Shown piece after piece: positions 1-11,141 of a stretch of 64,000 nt of DNA. Under the pieces are notes generated by a model that saw only the letters and a program-made list of their open reading frames with translations, did no database searches and was not told the DNA's origin. The stretch is from Balneatrix alpica DSM 16621. GTDB lineage: Bacteria > Pseudomonadota > Gammaproteobacteria > Pseudomonadales > Balneatricaceae. The DNA is taken from contig NZ_JHUZ01000011.1 of NCBI RefSeq assembly GCF_000619885.1, positions 124,001-188,000 of the forward strand, read 5' to 3'. The first letter of the stretch is position 1; each line of letters starts with the position of its first letter. The position numbers and the translations under genes were made by a program.

Positions 1-104
1 AAACCGTTGATCGCCGTCTGTCGGCCCAATGGGAACATACCCTGCTGGTCACTGCAGATGGTTATGAAGTACTCACCCGCCGCCAGGAAGAAACCAACAT
101 CTAA
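1..104 (+). CDS. map: Methionine aminopeptidase type I, C-terminal end (partial)
   Basis: Only the last 33 codons are present, read in the frame starting at base 3 and ending with TAA at 102-104. The peptide contains LSAQWEHTLLVTADGYEVLT, which matches the conserved C-terminal strand of type I methionine aminopeptidases, including the metal-ligand glutamate region (SAQWEHT). The enzyme removes N-terminal Met from nascent proteins in the cytoplasm. glnD starts 23 bases later, and map-glnD adjacency is common in gammaproteobacteria, which supports the call. The catalytic core lies outside the window. Confidence 0.85.
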   Translation, partial: TVDRRLSAQWEHTLLVTADGYEVLTRRQEETNI

Positions 105-127
105 TCGTTTGATCGATTGAGGCGAGC

Positions 128-2824
128 ATGACCCTGCCCGTGGCTGTATACCCGGAGGATCCGGAGTTATTCGACCCTGCCAGCTTCCAGCAACAGTTGC
201 TGGGTGCTCGCCACGCTGTTCCCGTTTTCCGCCAGGCCCTGGCCAATGCCAGACAAGTGCTGGATCAGCGCTTCCGTGACCAGATTAATATCCGTTCGCT
301 GATCAACGGCCGCGCCTGGTTCCTCGACCAACTGCTTCTGCAAGCCTGGCGCCTTCACCGCCTCCCGGAAGACGGGCCGATGAGTCTGATTGCCGTTGGC
401 GGTTATGGTCGCGGCGAACTACATCCTCACTCAGATATCGACTTACTGGTTCTGCAAGCCGATGGTGTAGATTGCCAACCCTATGAAGAAGCGCTGTCAG
501 CATTCCTGACCTTCTTATGGGATTTACGTCTTGCCGTTGGCAGTAGCGTCCGCAGTCAAAGCGAATGCTACCAACAGGCCAAAAATGACCTCACCATTGC
601 CACCAATTTGCTCGAAGCCCGTACTCTGATTGGCGATGATCAGCTCAGACAGTGTATGCAGACCCGAGTCACCTCAGCCGATGCCTGGAGCTCCAAGGCC
701 TTTTTCCTGGCCAAGTGTGAAGAGCAGCGCCAGCGTTACGACCGCGCCCAGCAGGTTGGCTCCAATCTTGAGCCCAATGTCAAAAATGCCCCAGGCGGGC
801 TGCGCGACATTCATACCATTGGCTGGGTAGCTAAACGTCACTTTGGCGCTGAGTCCCTGGCCGAGCTGGTTGATCACGGCTTTCTCACCGATGCTGAGCT
901 GGAGTCGATTCAGCAAGGCCTGGAATATCTGTGGACGGTTCGCTACGCCCTGCACATGCTGACCAATCGGGAAGAAGATCGCCTGCTGTTTGATTACCAA
1001 CAAGAACTGGCTGACCTTTTTGGTTATCAGAATCAGCCTGGCGCTCTGGCTGTTGAGCAGTTTATGAGCAAGTACTACCGCATTGCCGGCTACTTCGCTG
1101 AGCTCAACGACATGCTGTTGCAGTACTTCCAGGAAGCCATTCTGGAAGACGGCGACAACCGGCACATTGTGCCAATCAACAATCGCTTCCAACTCTGTAA
1201 CGGTCGTTTACAGGTCACCAACGACAAGGTATTTCAGCGCTACCCCTTTGCCTTGATGGAACTGTTCGTGCTGCGTGCCCAGCACCCTGAAGCCCAAGGC
1301 GTGCGTGCCTCCACGATTCGCCTGCTACGCCAGCATCGCCACCTGATTGACGATAAGTTCCGCCATGATCTGCGCAACACCAGCCTGTTTATGGAGCTGC
1401 TGCGCACTCCGGAAGGAGTATCTACCGAACTCAACCGAATGCGTCGCTACGGTGTATTAGGGCGTTATATTCCCGCTTTTGCCCATGTTATCGGGCAGAT
1501 GCAGCATGACCTGTTCCACATCTACACCGTCGATGCCCATACCATGAAGACGATCCTGATCATGCGCCAGTTCCGCCATGCGGAAGTCGCCGATCGTTTC
1601 CCGGTAGTCGCCTCGATTATTCATCGCCTGCCTAAAATCGAATTACTCTACCTGACTGGTCTCTTTCACGATATCGCCAAGGGCCGTGGCGGCGATCACT
1701 CCGAGCTGGGCGCAGAGGAAGTACAGGAGTTTTGTCAGCTACACCGCCTCCCCAAATGGGATACCGCCCTGGTGGTCTGGCTGGTGCGCAATCACCTGCT
1801 GATGTCGATGACCGCACAGCGCAAAGATATTTCCGATCCCCAGGTGATTAAAGCCTTTGCCTTACAGGTCAAAGATCCGACCCAGCTGGATTACCTGTAT
1901 GTGCTGACGGTGGCAGACATTAACGCCACCAACCCCAGCCTATGGAACTCCTGGCGTGCCGCCCTGCTGCGCCAGCTTTATACCTCAACCAAGGCTCTGC
2001 TGCGCCGTGGCCTGGATGAACCCCTGAATATTCAGGAATGGATTCAGGACATTCAAAAAGATGCGCTGGATCTACTGGAACAGCAGGGCTTTGCCAAAGA
2101 GCAGGTCGAGCGTCACTGGCAGCTCCTGCCGGATGATTACTTTCTACGCGAAAGCGTCCGCGACATCGTCTGGCACACAGCCAGCATCCTGCAGCACCAG
2201 GACCCAACCCGCCCATTGATCCTGGTACGGGAAACCACCGAGCGCAACCACGAGGGCGGCACCCAGATCTTTATCTACACCCTCGACCAGGATGACCTCT
2301 TCGCCGCTACCACGGCAGCCTTAAGCCAGCTCAACCTGAATATCCACGATGCCCGCATTATCACCTCCAAAGATGGCTTTGGTCTGGATACCTTCATTGT
2401 TCTCAATGAAGACAATCAGCCCCTTGGTGATCATCCGGAACGCATCGCTGCGATCTGCGCCTACCTTGAGGAGGTGCTCTGTGCCCCCGATGATTTCCCT
2501 GAGATAGTGCGCAAGCGCGTCCCGCGCCAGTACAAACACTTCACCCTGCCCACCCAGGTCAATATCAGTGACGATCCCTTCCACCATCGTACGGTGTTAG
2601 AGGTCATCTCCCCCGACCGACCAGGCCTGCTCGCCACCCTCGGGCGGATTTTTTACGAGTTTGATGTGTTTGTCCAAAACGCCAAAATCGCCAGCATGGG
2701 TGAGCGGGTAGAGGACGTATTCTTTATCACCGATCAAGAAGGGCAACCCTTACGAGACCCGGCGCTACGTGACAACCTGCGCCAGGAAATCTGCAAACAA
2801 CTGGATGAGTTAGCCCAGAGTTAA
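128..2824 (+). CDS. glnD: Bifunctional uridylyltransferase/uridylyl-removing enzyme GlnD
   Basis: GlnD is the primary nitrogen sensor: it uridylylates PII proteins when glutamine is low and removes UMP when glutamine is high. The 898-residue product has the full architecture. A nucleotidyltransferase domain carries GGYGRGELHPHSDID at about 91-105, with the G-G...D-x-D catalytic signature. An HD hydrolase domain carries HDIAKG at about 514. Two C-terminal ACT domains (about 705-790 and 815-895) would bind glutamine. Length is normal for the family (about 890-900). The ATG is preceded by GAGGCGAG. The gene lies 23 bases after map and is followed at 17 bases by yffB, so the three genes may share transcripts. 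Nothing looks broken. Confidence 0.97.
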   Translation: MTLPVAVYPEDPELFDPASFQQQLLGARHAVPVFRQALANARQVLDQRFRDQINIRSLINGRAWFLDQLLLQAWRLHRLPEDGPMSLIAVGGYGRGELHPHSDIDLLVLQADGVDCQPYEEALSAFLTFLWDLRLAVGSSVRSQSECYQQAKNDLTIATNLLEARTLIGDDQLRQCMQTRVTSADAWSSKAFFLAKCEEQRQRYDRAQQVGSNLEPNVKNAPGGLRDIHTIGWVAKRHFGAESLAELVDHGFLTDAELESIQQGLEYLWTVRYALHMLTNREEDRLLFDYQQELADLFGYQNQPGALAVEQFMSKYYRIAGYFAELNDMLLQYFQEAILEDGDNRHIVPINNRFQLCNGRLQVTNDKVFQRYPFALMELFVLRAQHPEAQGVRASTIRLLRQHRHLIDDKFRHDLRNTSLFMELLRTPEGVSTELNRMRRYGVLGRYIPAFAHVIGQMQHDLFHIYTVDAHTMKTILIMRQFRHAEVADRFPVVASIIHRLPKIELLYLTGLFHDIAKGRGGDHSELGAEEVQEFCQLHRLPKWDTALVVWLVRNHLLMSMTAQRKDISDPQVIKAFALQVKDPTQLDYLYVLTVADINATNPSLWNSWRAALLRQLYTSTKALLRRGLDEPLNIQEWIQDIQKDALDLLEQQGFAKEQVERHWQLLPDDYFLRESVRDIVWHTASILQHQDPTRPLILVRETTERNHEGGTQIFIYTLDQDDLFAATTAALSQLNLNIHDARIITSKDGFGLDTFIVLNEDNQPLGDHPERIAAICAYLEEVLCAPDDFPEIVRKRVPRQYKHFTLPTQVNISDDPFHHRTVLEVISPDRPGLLATLGRIFYEFDVFVQNAKIASMGERVEDVFFITDQEGQPLRDPALRDNLRQEICKQLDELAQS

Positions 2825-2841
2825 CCGGCACAGGAGCAAGC

Positions 2842-3192
2842 ATGCTGACGCTTTACGGCATCCCTAACTGCGACACCGTGAAAAAAGCCCGCAAGTGGCT
2901 AGAAGGCCAACAACTGGACTACCGCTTTCATGACTTCCGCAAAGACGGCTTAGACAACGCACAACTGCAGCAGTGGTGTAAGCAACTCGGCTGGGAAGCT
3001 CTGATCAACACCCGCGGCACCACCTGGCGCAAGCTCAGTGACAGCGAACGCCAAGTCAGTAATAGCGAGCAAGCCATTGCCCTGATGCTGGCCAACCCCA
3101 GCCTGATCAAGCGTCCCGTGCTGGACACCGGCACCACCCTGCACCTTGGCTTTAAGCCCGAACTCTACCAGAGCTGGTTACAACCAGCCTGA
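2842..3192 (+). CDS. yffB: ArsC/Spx-family thioredoxin-fold protein YffB
   Basis: A 116-residue protein of the ArsC/Spx family. It starts with LYGIPNCDTVKKARKWL, so a single N-terminal cysteine (C10) followed by D-T-V-K-K-A-R sits where arsenate reductases have their active-site Cys. The C-terminal RPVL motif (in LIKRPVLDTG) is also family-typical. The YffB branch is not a proven arsenate reductase; a glutathione-dependent thiol reductase role has been proposed. Placement between glnD and dapD matches the arrangement known in Pseudomonas. SD AGGAGC precedes the ATG. The biological substrate is unknown. Confidence 0.85.
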   Translation: MLTLYGIPNCDTVKKARKWLEGQQLDYRFHDFRKDGLDNAQLQQWCKQLGWEALINTRGTTWRKLSDSERQVSNSEQAIALMLANPSLIKRPVLDTGTTLHLGFKPELYQSWLQPA

Positions 3193-3216
3193 CCTCTTTG
3201 AAGACAGGAGATCCAC

Positions 3217-4251
3217 ATGAGCACTTCTTACCTGGCCCTGGGTATTGGCGTTGCCAGTTATTCCCAAGCTGGCACCCTGCTGGAAGCCTTTTTTCCACAA
3301 CCGCTACTGCACCCCGCCGCAGAGCTGGTGCAGGTGATCAGCAGCCACCTCGACTTTAGTGACAGCAACACCCAAACCCTGAGCGAAGCCCAGCTGCCCG
3401 CGCTGGCCACCGCGCTAGCCCAGGCAGGATTTGAACACCAGGCCGAACTGATTGCCCTGGGCCAAGGAGCCCAGCGTCCGCTCTTGATCACCCTGCTACA
3501 ACAGGATCAGGCACCCAGCCACACTGCTGAGGTTTATCTGAAGCTACATCTGCTGTCTCACCGCCTGGCACAACCCCATCAGCTCAATCTGACTGGCATG
3601 TTTGCCCTGCTGCCCAACGTTGCCTGGACCAACCAGGGGCCGATCGCCATTGATGAACTGCCCGCCCGCCAACTACAGGCCCGCCTGCAGGGCGAGTGGC
3701 TGACGGTAATCTCCGTCGATAAATTCCCCCGCATGGCTGACTACGTTGTGCCAACAGGCGTGCGCATTGCCGATGCAGACCGAGTCCGCCTGGGAGCTCA
3801 CCTCAGCCAGGGCACCACCATCATGCATGAAGGCTTTGTCAACTTTAACGCCGGCACCCTGGGCAACAGCATGGTAGAAGGCCGCATCTCCGCAGGCGTC
3901 GTGGTTGGCAATGGCTCCGACCTCGGTGGCGGCTGCTCCACCATGGGCACCCTGTCCGGTGGCAATAATGTGGTGATCTCCGTCGGTGAAAACTGCCTGC
4001 TGGGTGCCAATGCCGGCCTCGGCATCCCCCTAGGTGATCGTTGCACCCTGGAAGCCGGCCTGTACATTACCGGCGGTTCCAAAGTCAGCCTGCTGGATGA
4101 CCAGGGGCAGGAAGTCAAAGTGGTTAAGGCCGCAGAACTGGCCGGCCAGTCCGACTTACTGTTCCGCCGCAACTCCCAAAGCGGACGCATCGAGTGCAAG
4201 ACTAACAAAAGCGCCATTGCACTAAACGAAGCCCTGCACAGCCATAACTAA
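3217..4251 (+). CDS. dapD: 2,3,4,5-tetrahydropyridine-2,6-dicarboxylate N-succinyltransferase
   Basis: DapD transfers succinyl from succinyl-CoA to tetrahydrodipicolinate in the succinylase branch of lysine/meso-diaminopimelate synthesis. The 344-residue length fits the long DapD type of Pseudomonas and actinobacteria rather than the 274-residue enterobacterial form. From about residue 175 to 290 there are left-handed beta-helix hexapeptide repeats rich in G and V (for example VRLGAHLSQGTTIMHEGFVN, then GGGCSTMGTLSGG). SD GACAGGAG lies just before the ATG. A strong terminator follows at 4276. dapE, the next enzyme acting on the succinylated intermediates after the aminotransferase step, lies 2.5 kb downstream. 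The dapC aminotransferase is not in the window. Confidence 0.95.
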   Translation: MSTSYLALGIGVASYSQAGTLLEAFFPQPLLHPAAELVQVISSHLDFSDSNTQTLSEAQLPALATALAQAGFEHQAELIALGQGAQRPLLITLLQQDQAPSHTAEVYLKLHLLSHRLAQPHQLNLTGMFALLPNVAWTNQGPIAIDELPARQLQARLQGEWLTVISVDKFPRMADYVVPTGVRIADADRVRLGAHLSQGTTIMHEGFVNFNAGTLGNSMVEGRISAGVVVGNGSDLGGGCSTMGTLSGGNNVVISVGENCLLGANAGLGIPLGDRCTLEAGLYITGGSKVSLLDDQGQEVKVVKAAELAGQSDLLFRRNSQSGRIECKTNKSAIALNEALHSHN

Positions 4252-4275
4252 TATTTCGCTGACAATTTTGCTCAC

Positions 4276-4306
4276 AACGGGGCCAAATGTGCCCCGTTTT
4301 GTTATT
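4276..4306 (+). terminator. Rho-independent terminator after dapD
   Basis: Perfect 8-bp stem AACGGGGC / GCCCCGTT with a 7-base loop, followed by a T-rich tail (TTGTTATTT). It lies 25 bases after the dapD stop codon. Confidence 0.85.
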
Positions 4307-4376
4307 TACACCCCAGCACACTTTGCCTAGTTTTTAGTAGCTTCCGCCACCAACAATAAATAGAGAACGGCTCAGC

Positions 4377-5969
4377 ATGAAACTCGCACGCAAAGTTGGC
4401 TTAAGTTACTTCTTTATTGCCCTCACCCTCGTGACTGCCACCCTGATGGGCCTCTGGGTTGAACGTCAGCTCAGCCAGGCACTGGACTATCTGACTGGCC
4501 CAGCCAAAACCAGTGCCGATGGAATTATGAACACCAGCCTGGCGATTCAGCGGGAAACCATCTCGTTATACCGACTGTTATTGGAGCCCGACGATCCCGA
4601 TGCTTTGGCCAAACTGGAAGAGGCCGGACAGCTGGCACAACAAGGGATGGACGCGGTAGTGCAGGCAGGTCTGATCCAGGGCGATGAAATCAGCAAGCTG
4701 CAGGAGCTGCTCAGCACCTATGCTGAAGCACGCCAAGGTTGGCTGGATCAACGCTTTATGGGAGCCGTTGCCGATGGTCTGTTCAACACCCTATCGGATA
4801 ATTCTGTTGTGCTGCTGACCTACCTGCAGCAACTGCAGGGTAGTAGCCAGGATCGCGTCAACACCTACATGGCCAAACTCCCCGCCATCAAGGCGTTAGG
4901 CCAGCAAACCCTATGGCTAACCGCACTACTCGGCATCCTCATCATTGCCATCAGTTACTGGCTGGTACAGAAATGGATTGTAGCCCCCGTTATCGCTACC
5001 GCCGCCAGCTTGCAAAAACTCAGTCAGGGTAATGCTGATCTGAGTGTACGTCTTGAAGTACGCTCCAACGATGAAACCGGCCAGCTGGCCAAAGGCTTCA
5101 ACAGCTTTATCGAACGTATCCGCAACCTGATCCAGCACATGCAGGAAACCATGCAAGATGCGGTCAGCGCCAACCATGAACTCAGCCGCCAGGCCCAGGC
5201 CACCAGCACCCAGGTAGAACAGCAATATGAAGAGATTGCCCAGGCCTCCCTTGCGGTAAAAGAGATGTCTGACTCCATTCAAAGCGTCGCCTCCCATACT
5301 GCCGATGCCTCCCAGGCTTCCAATGCCGCCAAGAGCGCTGCAGACAAGGTGGAAACCAGCACCCAGCAAACTCTCGCCACCCTCAATACTCTGGATCGGG
5401 AGATGCAGCAGGCGGTGGCGGAAAGCCAAAAGCTGGCGCAAGAGAGCGATGCGATCCGTTCTGTGCTGGATGTGATTCGTGGCATTGCCGAACAAACTAA
5501 CCTGCTGGCGCTCAATGCGGCGATTGAAGCCGCCCGCGCCGGTGAGTCCGGTCGCGGTTTTGCTGTGGTGGCCGATGAGGTCCGTACCCTGGCCCAGCGC
5601 ACCGCCGACTCTACCCAGGAGATTGAGCAGATCATCGAGCGACTATTGAGCGGTGTACGCAATACCCGTCACGCCATGGAAAGCAGTCGCGAGTTTGCCC
5701 AAACCAGCGTCCGGGATGTACACCTCAACACCCAGAGTATTGAAACCATTCTCAGCGCCATCGCTAATATGCGTGACATGAATTACCAAATTGCCAGTGC
5801 CAGTGAGCAGCAGAGCCAGGTAGCCCATGGTGTCAGCGACCAATTGGCGCAAATTCAGCAGCTCTCGGCCCGTACCCGGCAGCAGATGCAACAGGCACGG
5901 GATGCCGAAGCCTCTGCCTCTGAACGACTCAAACTGCTCCAGCAGGAACTAAGTCAGTTTATTGTCTAA
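4377..5969 (+). CDS. Methyl-accepting chemotaxis protein
   Basis: A 530-residue transmembrane chemoreceptor. TM1 is at about 8-28 and TM2 at about 180-200, enclosing a periplasmic domain of about 150 residues that is predicted mostly helical and resembles a four-helix bundle sensor; the ligand cannot be read from sequence. A HAMP domain (about 200-252) and a long cytoplasmic coiled coil follow. The highly conserved hairpin tip is intact ([20 protein letters not shown], then [16 protein letters not shown]), so it should engage CheA/CheW. No other che genes are nearby, so it is an orphan receptor. It has its own upstream region between the dapD terminator and the ATG at 4377. Confidence 0.95.
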   Translation: MKLARKVGLSYFFIALTLVTATLMGLWVERQLSQALDYLTGPAKTSADGIMNTSLAIQRETISLYRLLLEPDDPDALAKLEEAGQLAQQGMDAVVQAGLIQGDEISKLQELLSTYAEARQGWLDQRFMGAVADGLFNTLSDNSVVLLTYLQQLQGSSQDRVNTYMAKLPAIKALGQQTLWLTALLGILIIAISYWLVQKWIVAPVIATAASLQKLSQGNADLSVRLEVRSNDETGQLAKGFNSFIERIRNLIQHMQETMQDAVSANHELSRQAQATSTQVEQQYEEIAQASLAVKEMSDSIQSVASHTADASQASNAAKSAADKVETSTQQTLATLNTLDREMQQAVAESQKLAQESDAIRSVLDVIRGIAEQTNLLALNAAIEAARAGESGRGFAVVADEVRTLAQRTADSTQEIEQIIERLLSGVRNTRHAMESSREFAQTSVRDVHLNTQSIETILSAIANMRDMNYQIASASEQQSQVAHGVSDQLAQIQQLSARTRQQMQQARDAEASASERLKLLQQELSQFIV

Positions 5970-5986
5970 AGCTGAATCAGTATGAT

Positions 5987-6006
5987 GGCCCCTCACAGGA
6001 GGGGCC
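5987..6006 (+). promoter_or_regulatory. Hairpin enclosing the ribosome binding site of the DUF815 gene
   Basis: Perfect 8-bp inverted repeat GGCCCCTC / GAGGGGCC with a 4-base loop (ACAG), ending two bases before the ATG at 6009. The 3' arm contains the only good Shine-Dalgarno of that gene (GGAGGGG). There is no T-run after it, so it does not look like a simple terminator of the receptor gene. It could limit translation of the ATPase unless opened by ribosomes or a factor. Confidence 0.55.
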
Positions 6007-6008
6007 CT

Positions 6009-7951
<1,943 letters not shown>

Positions 7952-7952
7952 T

Positions 7953-8219
7953 ATGGCCAACCGCCTGCCTTGGTTAAATTCGGTGCGGCGTCGCTCGGAG
8001 CATGCCATCCGCTATCTGCTCTGGCTGATGTGCGCCGTACTGGCATTTTTTCTCGGCACCGCGCTAGTAATGGTATACGACTGGTTTGCCCTGCCCCCTT
8101 TGGGGCAGGAGCTACTGCATCTATTGGGTATGCTGTTGCTTGGTGGGGGTGGCCTCGCCGGCCTCTATGCCTATATCATGATCCTATTGATTTGGCTGGT
8201 TCGTTTTCTCGATAGCTGA
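7953..8219 (+). CDS. Small two-helix membrane protein, unknown function
   Basis: An 88-residue protein starting one base after the dapE stop; the SD-like CCGGAA lies inside the dapE end. This is why the ATG at 7953 is preferred over an in-frame extension into dapE. Two hydrophobic segments (about 24-46 and 58-84) predict a hairpin in the inner membrane with a basic N-terminus (R and K rich, first 17 residues). The second helix carries a glycine-rich run (LLLGGGGLAGL). I do not recognise a family. Very tight coupling to dapE suggests cotranslation, but no function can be inferred. Confidence 0.6.
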   Translation: MANRLPWLNSVRRRSEHAIRYLLWLMCAVLAFFLGTALVMVYDWFALPPLGQELLHLLGMLLLGGGGLAGLYAYIMILLIWLVRFLDS

Positions 8220-8247
8220 GTATTTTTAACGCCTGCGGATACCCTAG

Positions 8248-8613
8248 ATGGCAAGACATCCCGATATTGAAGTCTACTTAAAAGACGTCGACACTCCCCG
8301 CATCCTCGACTGGCTTAGCCAGCGCCTGGGTGATATAGAAGCCGTTCAGCAGCGTGGACTGAGCCAGCAACTCAGGGTGGCAGGCATGACGGTAGTCTTA
8401 GTGGAACAAGCCGCTGGCAAGCGCTTTACCAGTCTGTTTTTTGACTCTGCCCATACCCCTTGGGAAACCGATCAAGCCTGCGCCGAAGAGATCAGCCAAG
8501 CACTTGATTGCCAAGTACGCTGTATTGCCGGAAGTTGGGCCGAAGAACAAGACCCGGATGAATGGCTACATATCGAAAAAGGGCAGTGCAAAAAAATTAT
8601 CTGGCGCAGTTAA
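8248..8613 (+). CDS. Conserved hypothetical protein, 121 residues
   Basis: A soluble, acidic protein with no signal peptide or membrane segment. It has a mixed alpha/beta pattern: helix at about 16-28, strands at about 41-52 and 60-66, helix at about 74-86. It ends with several lysines and a Trp (KGQCKKIIWRS). It lies 28 bases after the small membrane gene in the dapE run. I believe similar proteins occur in related gammaproteobacteria, but no function is known to me. There is no strong Shine-Dalgarno, and the coding call rests on the open frame and its position. Confidence 0.6.
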   Translation: MARHPDIEVYLKDVDTPRILDWLSQRLGDIEAVQQRGLSQQLRVAGMTVVLVEQAAGKRFTSLFFDSAHTPWETDQACAEEISQALDCQVRCIAGSWAEEQDPDEWLHIEKGQCKKIIWRS

Positions 8614-8868
8614 GCTGAATCAGCAAACGCCACGCCACCTTCACTACAGCCTTTGCAGCATTAGCGTAAAACACTGCAACCTAACTCGTTTATCCCCAGC
8701 CCAGGCCATGCCCGGGCTACATCCTTTGCCATCAACCAATTTGAGCAATCCTTGTTACAGGCACAGAAGTTACCCCCAAAAAGCCTGAACACTCCTGTGG
8801 ATAACCTCTTCACAACAATCGTAAAACTGCTGCCAGCCCAGTCAGCACAAGGGTTCTACGGCTACTGG

Positions 8869-9288
8869 TTATTTTTTATGTAATCCTAACCAGGCATAGG
8901 CACTCAGGAATGCTTGACGCTGAAATGCCTTCAAGCCCACTTCAGGCAGGGGATGCTCATCAACAAAGTTATTCACATCTGCATGGCTGATTAAAGCGGT
9001 GGGCACCTCCTTGATCAGCTGAATCGCCGCTTCCAGCTTAAAGCTCATGGCCGACCCCATAAAACGTCCTTTATGGGGACGCTCTAATACCACGACCTGC
9101 TCAATCTGGTAATCATGTAACAGCTTGCTGAAGGCATATTGGAACTTACGAATTTCATCGACCTGGTTATCTACCCGCAGTGTGAACTTATTAGTACGGC
9201 AGGGCAGCCAGTGATAGAGGCCACGGTCCAGGGCCACCATAGCCACCACCGCCTCATTACCTTTTAATTCCACACCACAAACTCGCAT
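8869..9288 (-). CDS. DUF3010 family protein
   Basis: A 139-residue protein starting MRVCGVELKGNEA, which I recognise as the DUF3010 family found in Vibrio, Shewanella and related marine gammaproteobacteria; function unknown. The start at 9288 is supported by GGAGGTGG just upstream. A longer in-frame ORF to 9423 has no ribosome site and would add an atypical hydrophobic N-terminus. Conserved-looking motifs include VVLERPHKGRFMGSA, with an RNase H-like alternation of strands and an acidic/basic core. It is convergent with the dapE-side genes, and 255 bases of non-coding DNA lie beyond its 3' end. Confidence 0.75.
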   Translation of the reverse strand: MRVCGVELKGNEAVVAMVALDRGLYHWLPCRTNKFTLRVDNQVDEIRKFQYAFSKLLHDYQIEQVVVLERPHKGRFMGSAMSFKLEAAIQLIKEVPTALISHADVNNFVDEHPLPEVGLKAFQRQAFLSAYAWLGLHKK

Positions 9289-9529
9289 AACCACCTCCAA
9301 AACTAACAGGGGCGCCATTGTAACTGGCCACCCCAAGGCAATCCATCCACATAAACCCTGTATAGCTTTGTGGATAAGATGACGATAATCCAGCTTAAGC
9401 CAGTAATGCCCTTTTATCGCCAAACATGTTCATTTTTTAATCAATCACATCCCATCAATGGATGAGCCAAAGTGCAAAGCCTGCTAGGCTAGCCGCTAAG
9501 CCAACTTATTCTTTATTAAGGTTTTTCTT

Positions 9530-9952
9530 ATGCATGAAGAAGCCTATTCTCTCCACTTTGGCGTCCGCGATTATGAATGCGATATGCAAGGTATCGTCAA
9601 TAACGCGGTCTACCAAAACTATTTTGAGCACACTCGCCATGAGTACATTAAAACCCTGGGGCTCGACTTTGCTGCACTCACCCAGGCAGGTATCCATGTG
9701 GTGGTAGCCCGGGCAGAACTCGACTATCTGCGCCCCCTTAAAAGTGGCGATCAGTTTCAAGTACAGCTGCGCCCTTTCCGCCTCGGCAAGGTACGAGTGG
9801 TATTTGACATGGGGATTTACCAAGAGGGAGAACTGCATGTCCGTGGGCGCTTTTTCTGTGCCGCCATGCAAGAGAATGGTCGCCCCTGCCGGGATCTGAG
9901 CGCACTGGCGCCACTACTGGAACAATGTCAGCCCTGGCCTGCCAACAGCTAA
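9530..9952 (+). CDS. Acyl-CoA thioesterase, hotdog fold (4HBT/YbgC-FadM type)
   Basis: A 140-residue single hotdog domain. The signature VNNAVYQNYFEHTRHEY at about 24-40 aligns with the conserved helix of YbgC/FadM thioesterases (VNNA.Y..(Y/F)(F/L)E..R), with an upstream D at about 19 as candidate catalytic residue. Such enzymes hydrolyse acyl-CoA thioesters in the cytoplasm; chain-length preference cannot be predicted. It begins with AAGG 8 bases before the ATG and stands alone, divergent from the DUF3010 gene. A bidirectional terminator separates it from the AraC-type regulator. Confidence 0.85.
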   Translation: MHEEAYSLHFGVRDYECDMQGIVNNAVYQNYFEHTRHEYIKTLGLDFAALTQAGIHVVVARAELDYLRPLKSGDQFQVQLRPFRLGKVRVVFDMGIYQEGELHVRGRFFCAAMQENGRPCRDLSALAPLLEQCQPWPANS

Positions 9953-9980
9953 ACCAGCTGATGCCGATGCGCCAAACAAC

Positions 9981-10002
9981 AACCCCGTGCAAGCACGGGG
10001 TT
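9981..10002. terminator. Bidirectional terminator between thioesterase and AraC-type genes
   Basis: Perfect 10-bp stem AACCCCGTGC / GCACGGGGTT separated by two bases, lying between two convergent genes (stops at 9952 and 10008). The minus-strand reading is followed by GTTGTTT, a modest T-rich tail; the plus-strand tail is weaker. Confidence 0.75.
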
Positions 10003-10007
10003 GGAGC

Positions 10008-11021
10008 TTAATGCAGTTCTCGATCTGCCAGACTACGTTGAGGTGTCCACTTGCGTCTTAACTCCCGTGGACTCATTTCCATCCAAGCACGGGTAAAACG
10101 ACTTAGGCCATTCTGGCTTTGGAAGCCCAGCTGGCTGCTTACTTTGATCAGCGGAATGTCTGGATTAGAGAACAACACTCTGGCTCGGTGACGCCGTACA
10201 TTCTCCAACACATCCTGGAATAACAAATCCTCTTCTGACAGCTTTCGCTGCAGAGAACGTGGACTCATATACAACTGCGACGCCACATATTCGAGAGTGA
10301 CTTTCTTCTGTCCCAGGGATTTGGCGATGATCAGCTTCACCTTTTGCCCTAAAGCAACCGGAGTGGAGTCGCTGAGAAAACGCTTCAGCTCTTCGCCTTG
10401 TCCATCAAACATCGCCTGCAATGGCTTTTGCACATCCTCCTTACGCAGGCAGAACGCATACTTAAAGCCTTCACTCACTACCGGAGCGTTAAAGAATTGT
10501 TGATAACGCTCCCCACGCTGCTCCGCCAAAGGATGGATGACTCTTACCGGCTTCACCGGTGCAGCCTGAATAAAGCGGCACAGGGTCAACAGGGTTGCCA
10601 TACCTGCATCGAGAATACTGGTTACCACAGCATCATAGTTAAGCGCTGGCACCAGGCTCACCTCAAGCTCTTTATCCTTCATTTCCAGCTGTACCATGCC
10701 CACATTAGAAATACGATGATAACTATCCGCATAGGTCTGTAAGGCACGCGCCAGATTGGGCTGCGACATCATTTCCAGTGACAAACTATTAAAACTCATG
10801 GGGTGCAGATGCAAACCCACCTGCAAACCAAAGTCGGGGTAGTCCCGTTCCAACTCTTTGAATAAAGAGCGCACCTTCTCCGCATCCATCAATGCGGTCG
10901 AATGATTAAGATCGTCCAGATTAAGGTTAAAACGCTTAAACATAGCCTCAGCATCCAAACCCAGGCTTTGCAGGGTTCGGAAGGCACAGGCAACCCAGGC
11001 TGCATTGATATATTCACGCAT
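10008..11021 (-). CDS. AraC-family transcriptional regulator (arabinose-binding-like N-terminus)
   Basis: About 337 residues. The N-terminal 200 residues look like the Arabinose_bd (PF12625-type) effector domain of OruR/ArgR-like AraC regulators. The C-terminal 100 residues carry two HTH motifs: VTLEYVASQLYMSPRSLQRKL, and the second with IKVSSQLGFQSQNGLSRFTRAW, ending in the P-R-E-L-R family motif. I chose ATG at 11021, which has GTGGGAA upstream; a GTG 24 bases earlier (11045) is in frame but lacks a ribosome site. No obvious target operon adjoins it, so the effector and regulon are unknown. Confidence 0.88.
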   Translation of the reverse strand: MREYINAAWVACAFRTLQSLGLDAEAMFKRFNLNLDDLNHSTALMDAEKVRSLFKELERDYPDFGLQVGLHLHPMSFNSLSLEMMSQPNLARALQTYADSYHRISNVGMVQLEMKDKELEVSLVPALNYDAVVTSILDAGMATLLTLCRFIQAAPVKPVRVIHPLAEQRGERYQQFFNAPVVSEGFKYAFCLRKEDVQKPLQAMFDGQGEELKRFLSDSTPVALGQKVKLIIAKSLGQKKVTLEYVASQLYMSPRSLQRKLSEEDLLFQDVLENVRRHRARVLFSNPDIPLIKVSSQLGFQSQNGLSRFTRAWMEMSPRELRRKWTPQRSLADRELH

Positions 11022-11141
11022 ATTAGAGAGTTCCCACTCTGTCACAGTGCTGGGGAGTTATCCGCTAAAGCGGATATAACTGAAACTAATCCTAGCACAG
11101 TGGCACGATAGTGGTAGCAAAAGACGTCAAAACCCCACCCA

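Noticed and set aside
8441-8788. 115-codon plus-strand open frame overlapping the 121-residue hypothetical gene
   Set aside because: Different frame over the hypothetical gene, no ribosome site, low-complexity product; the 8614-8868 gap shows no gene.
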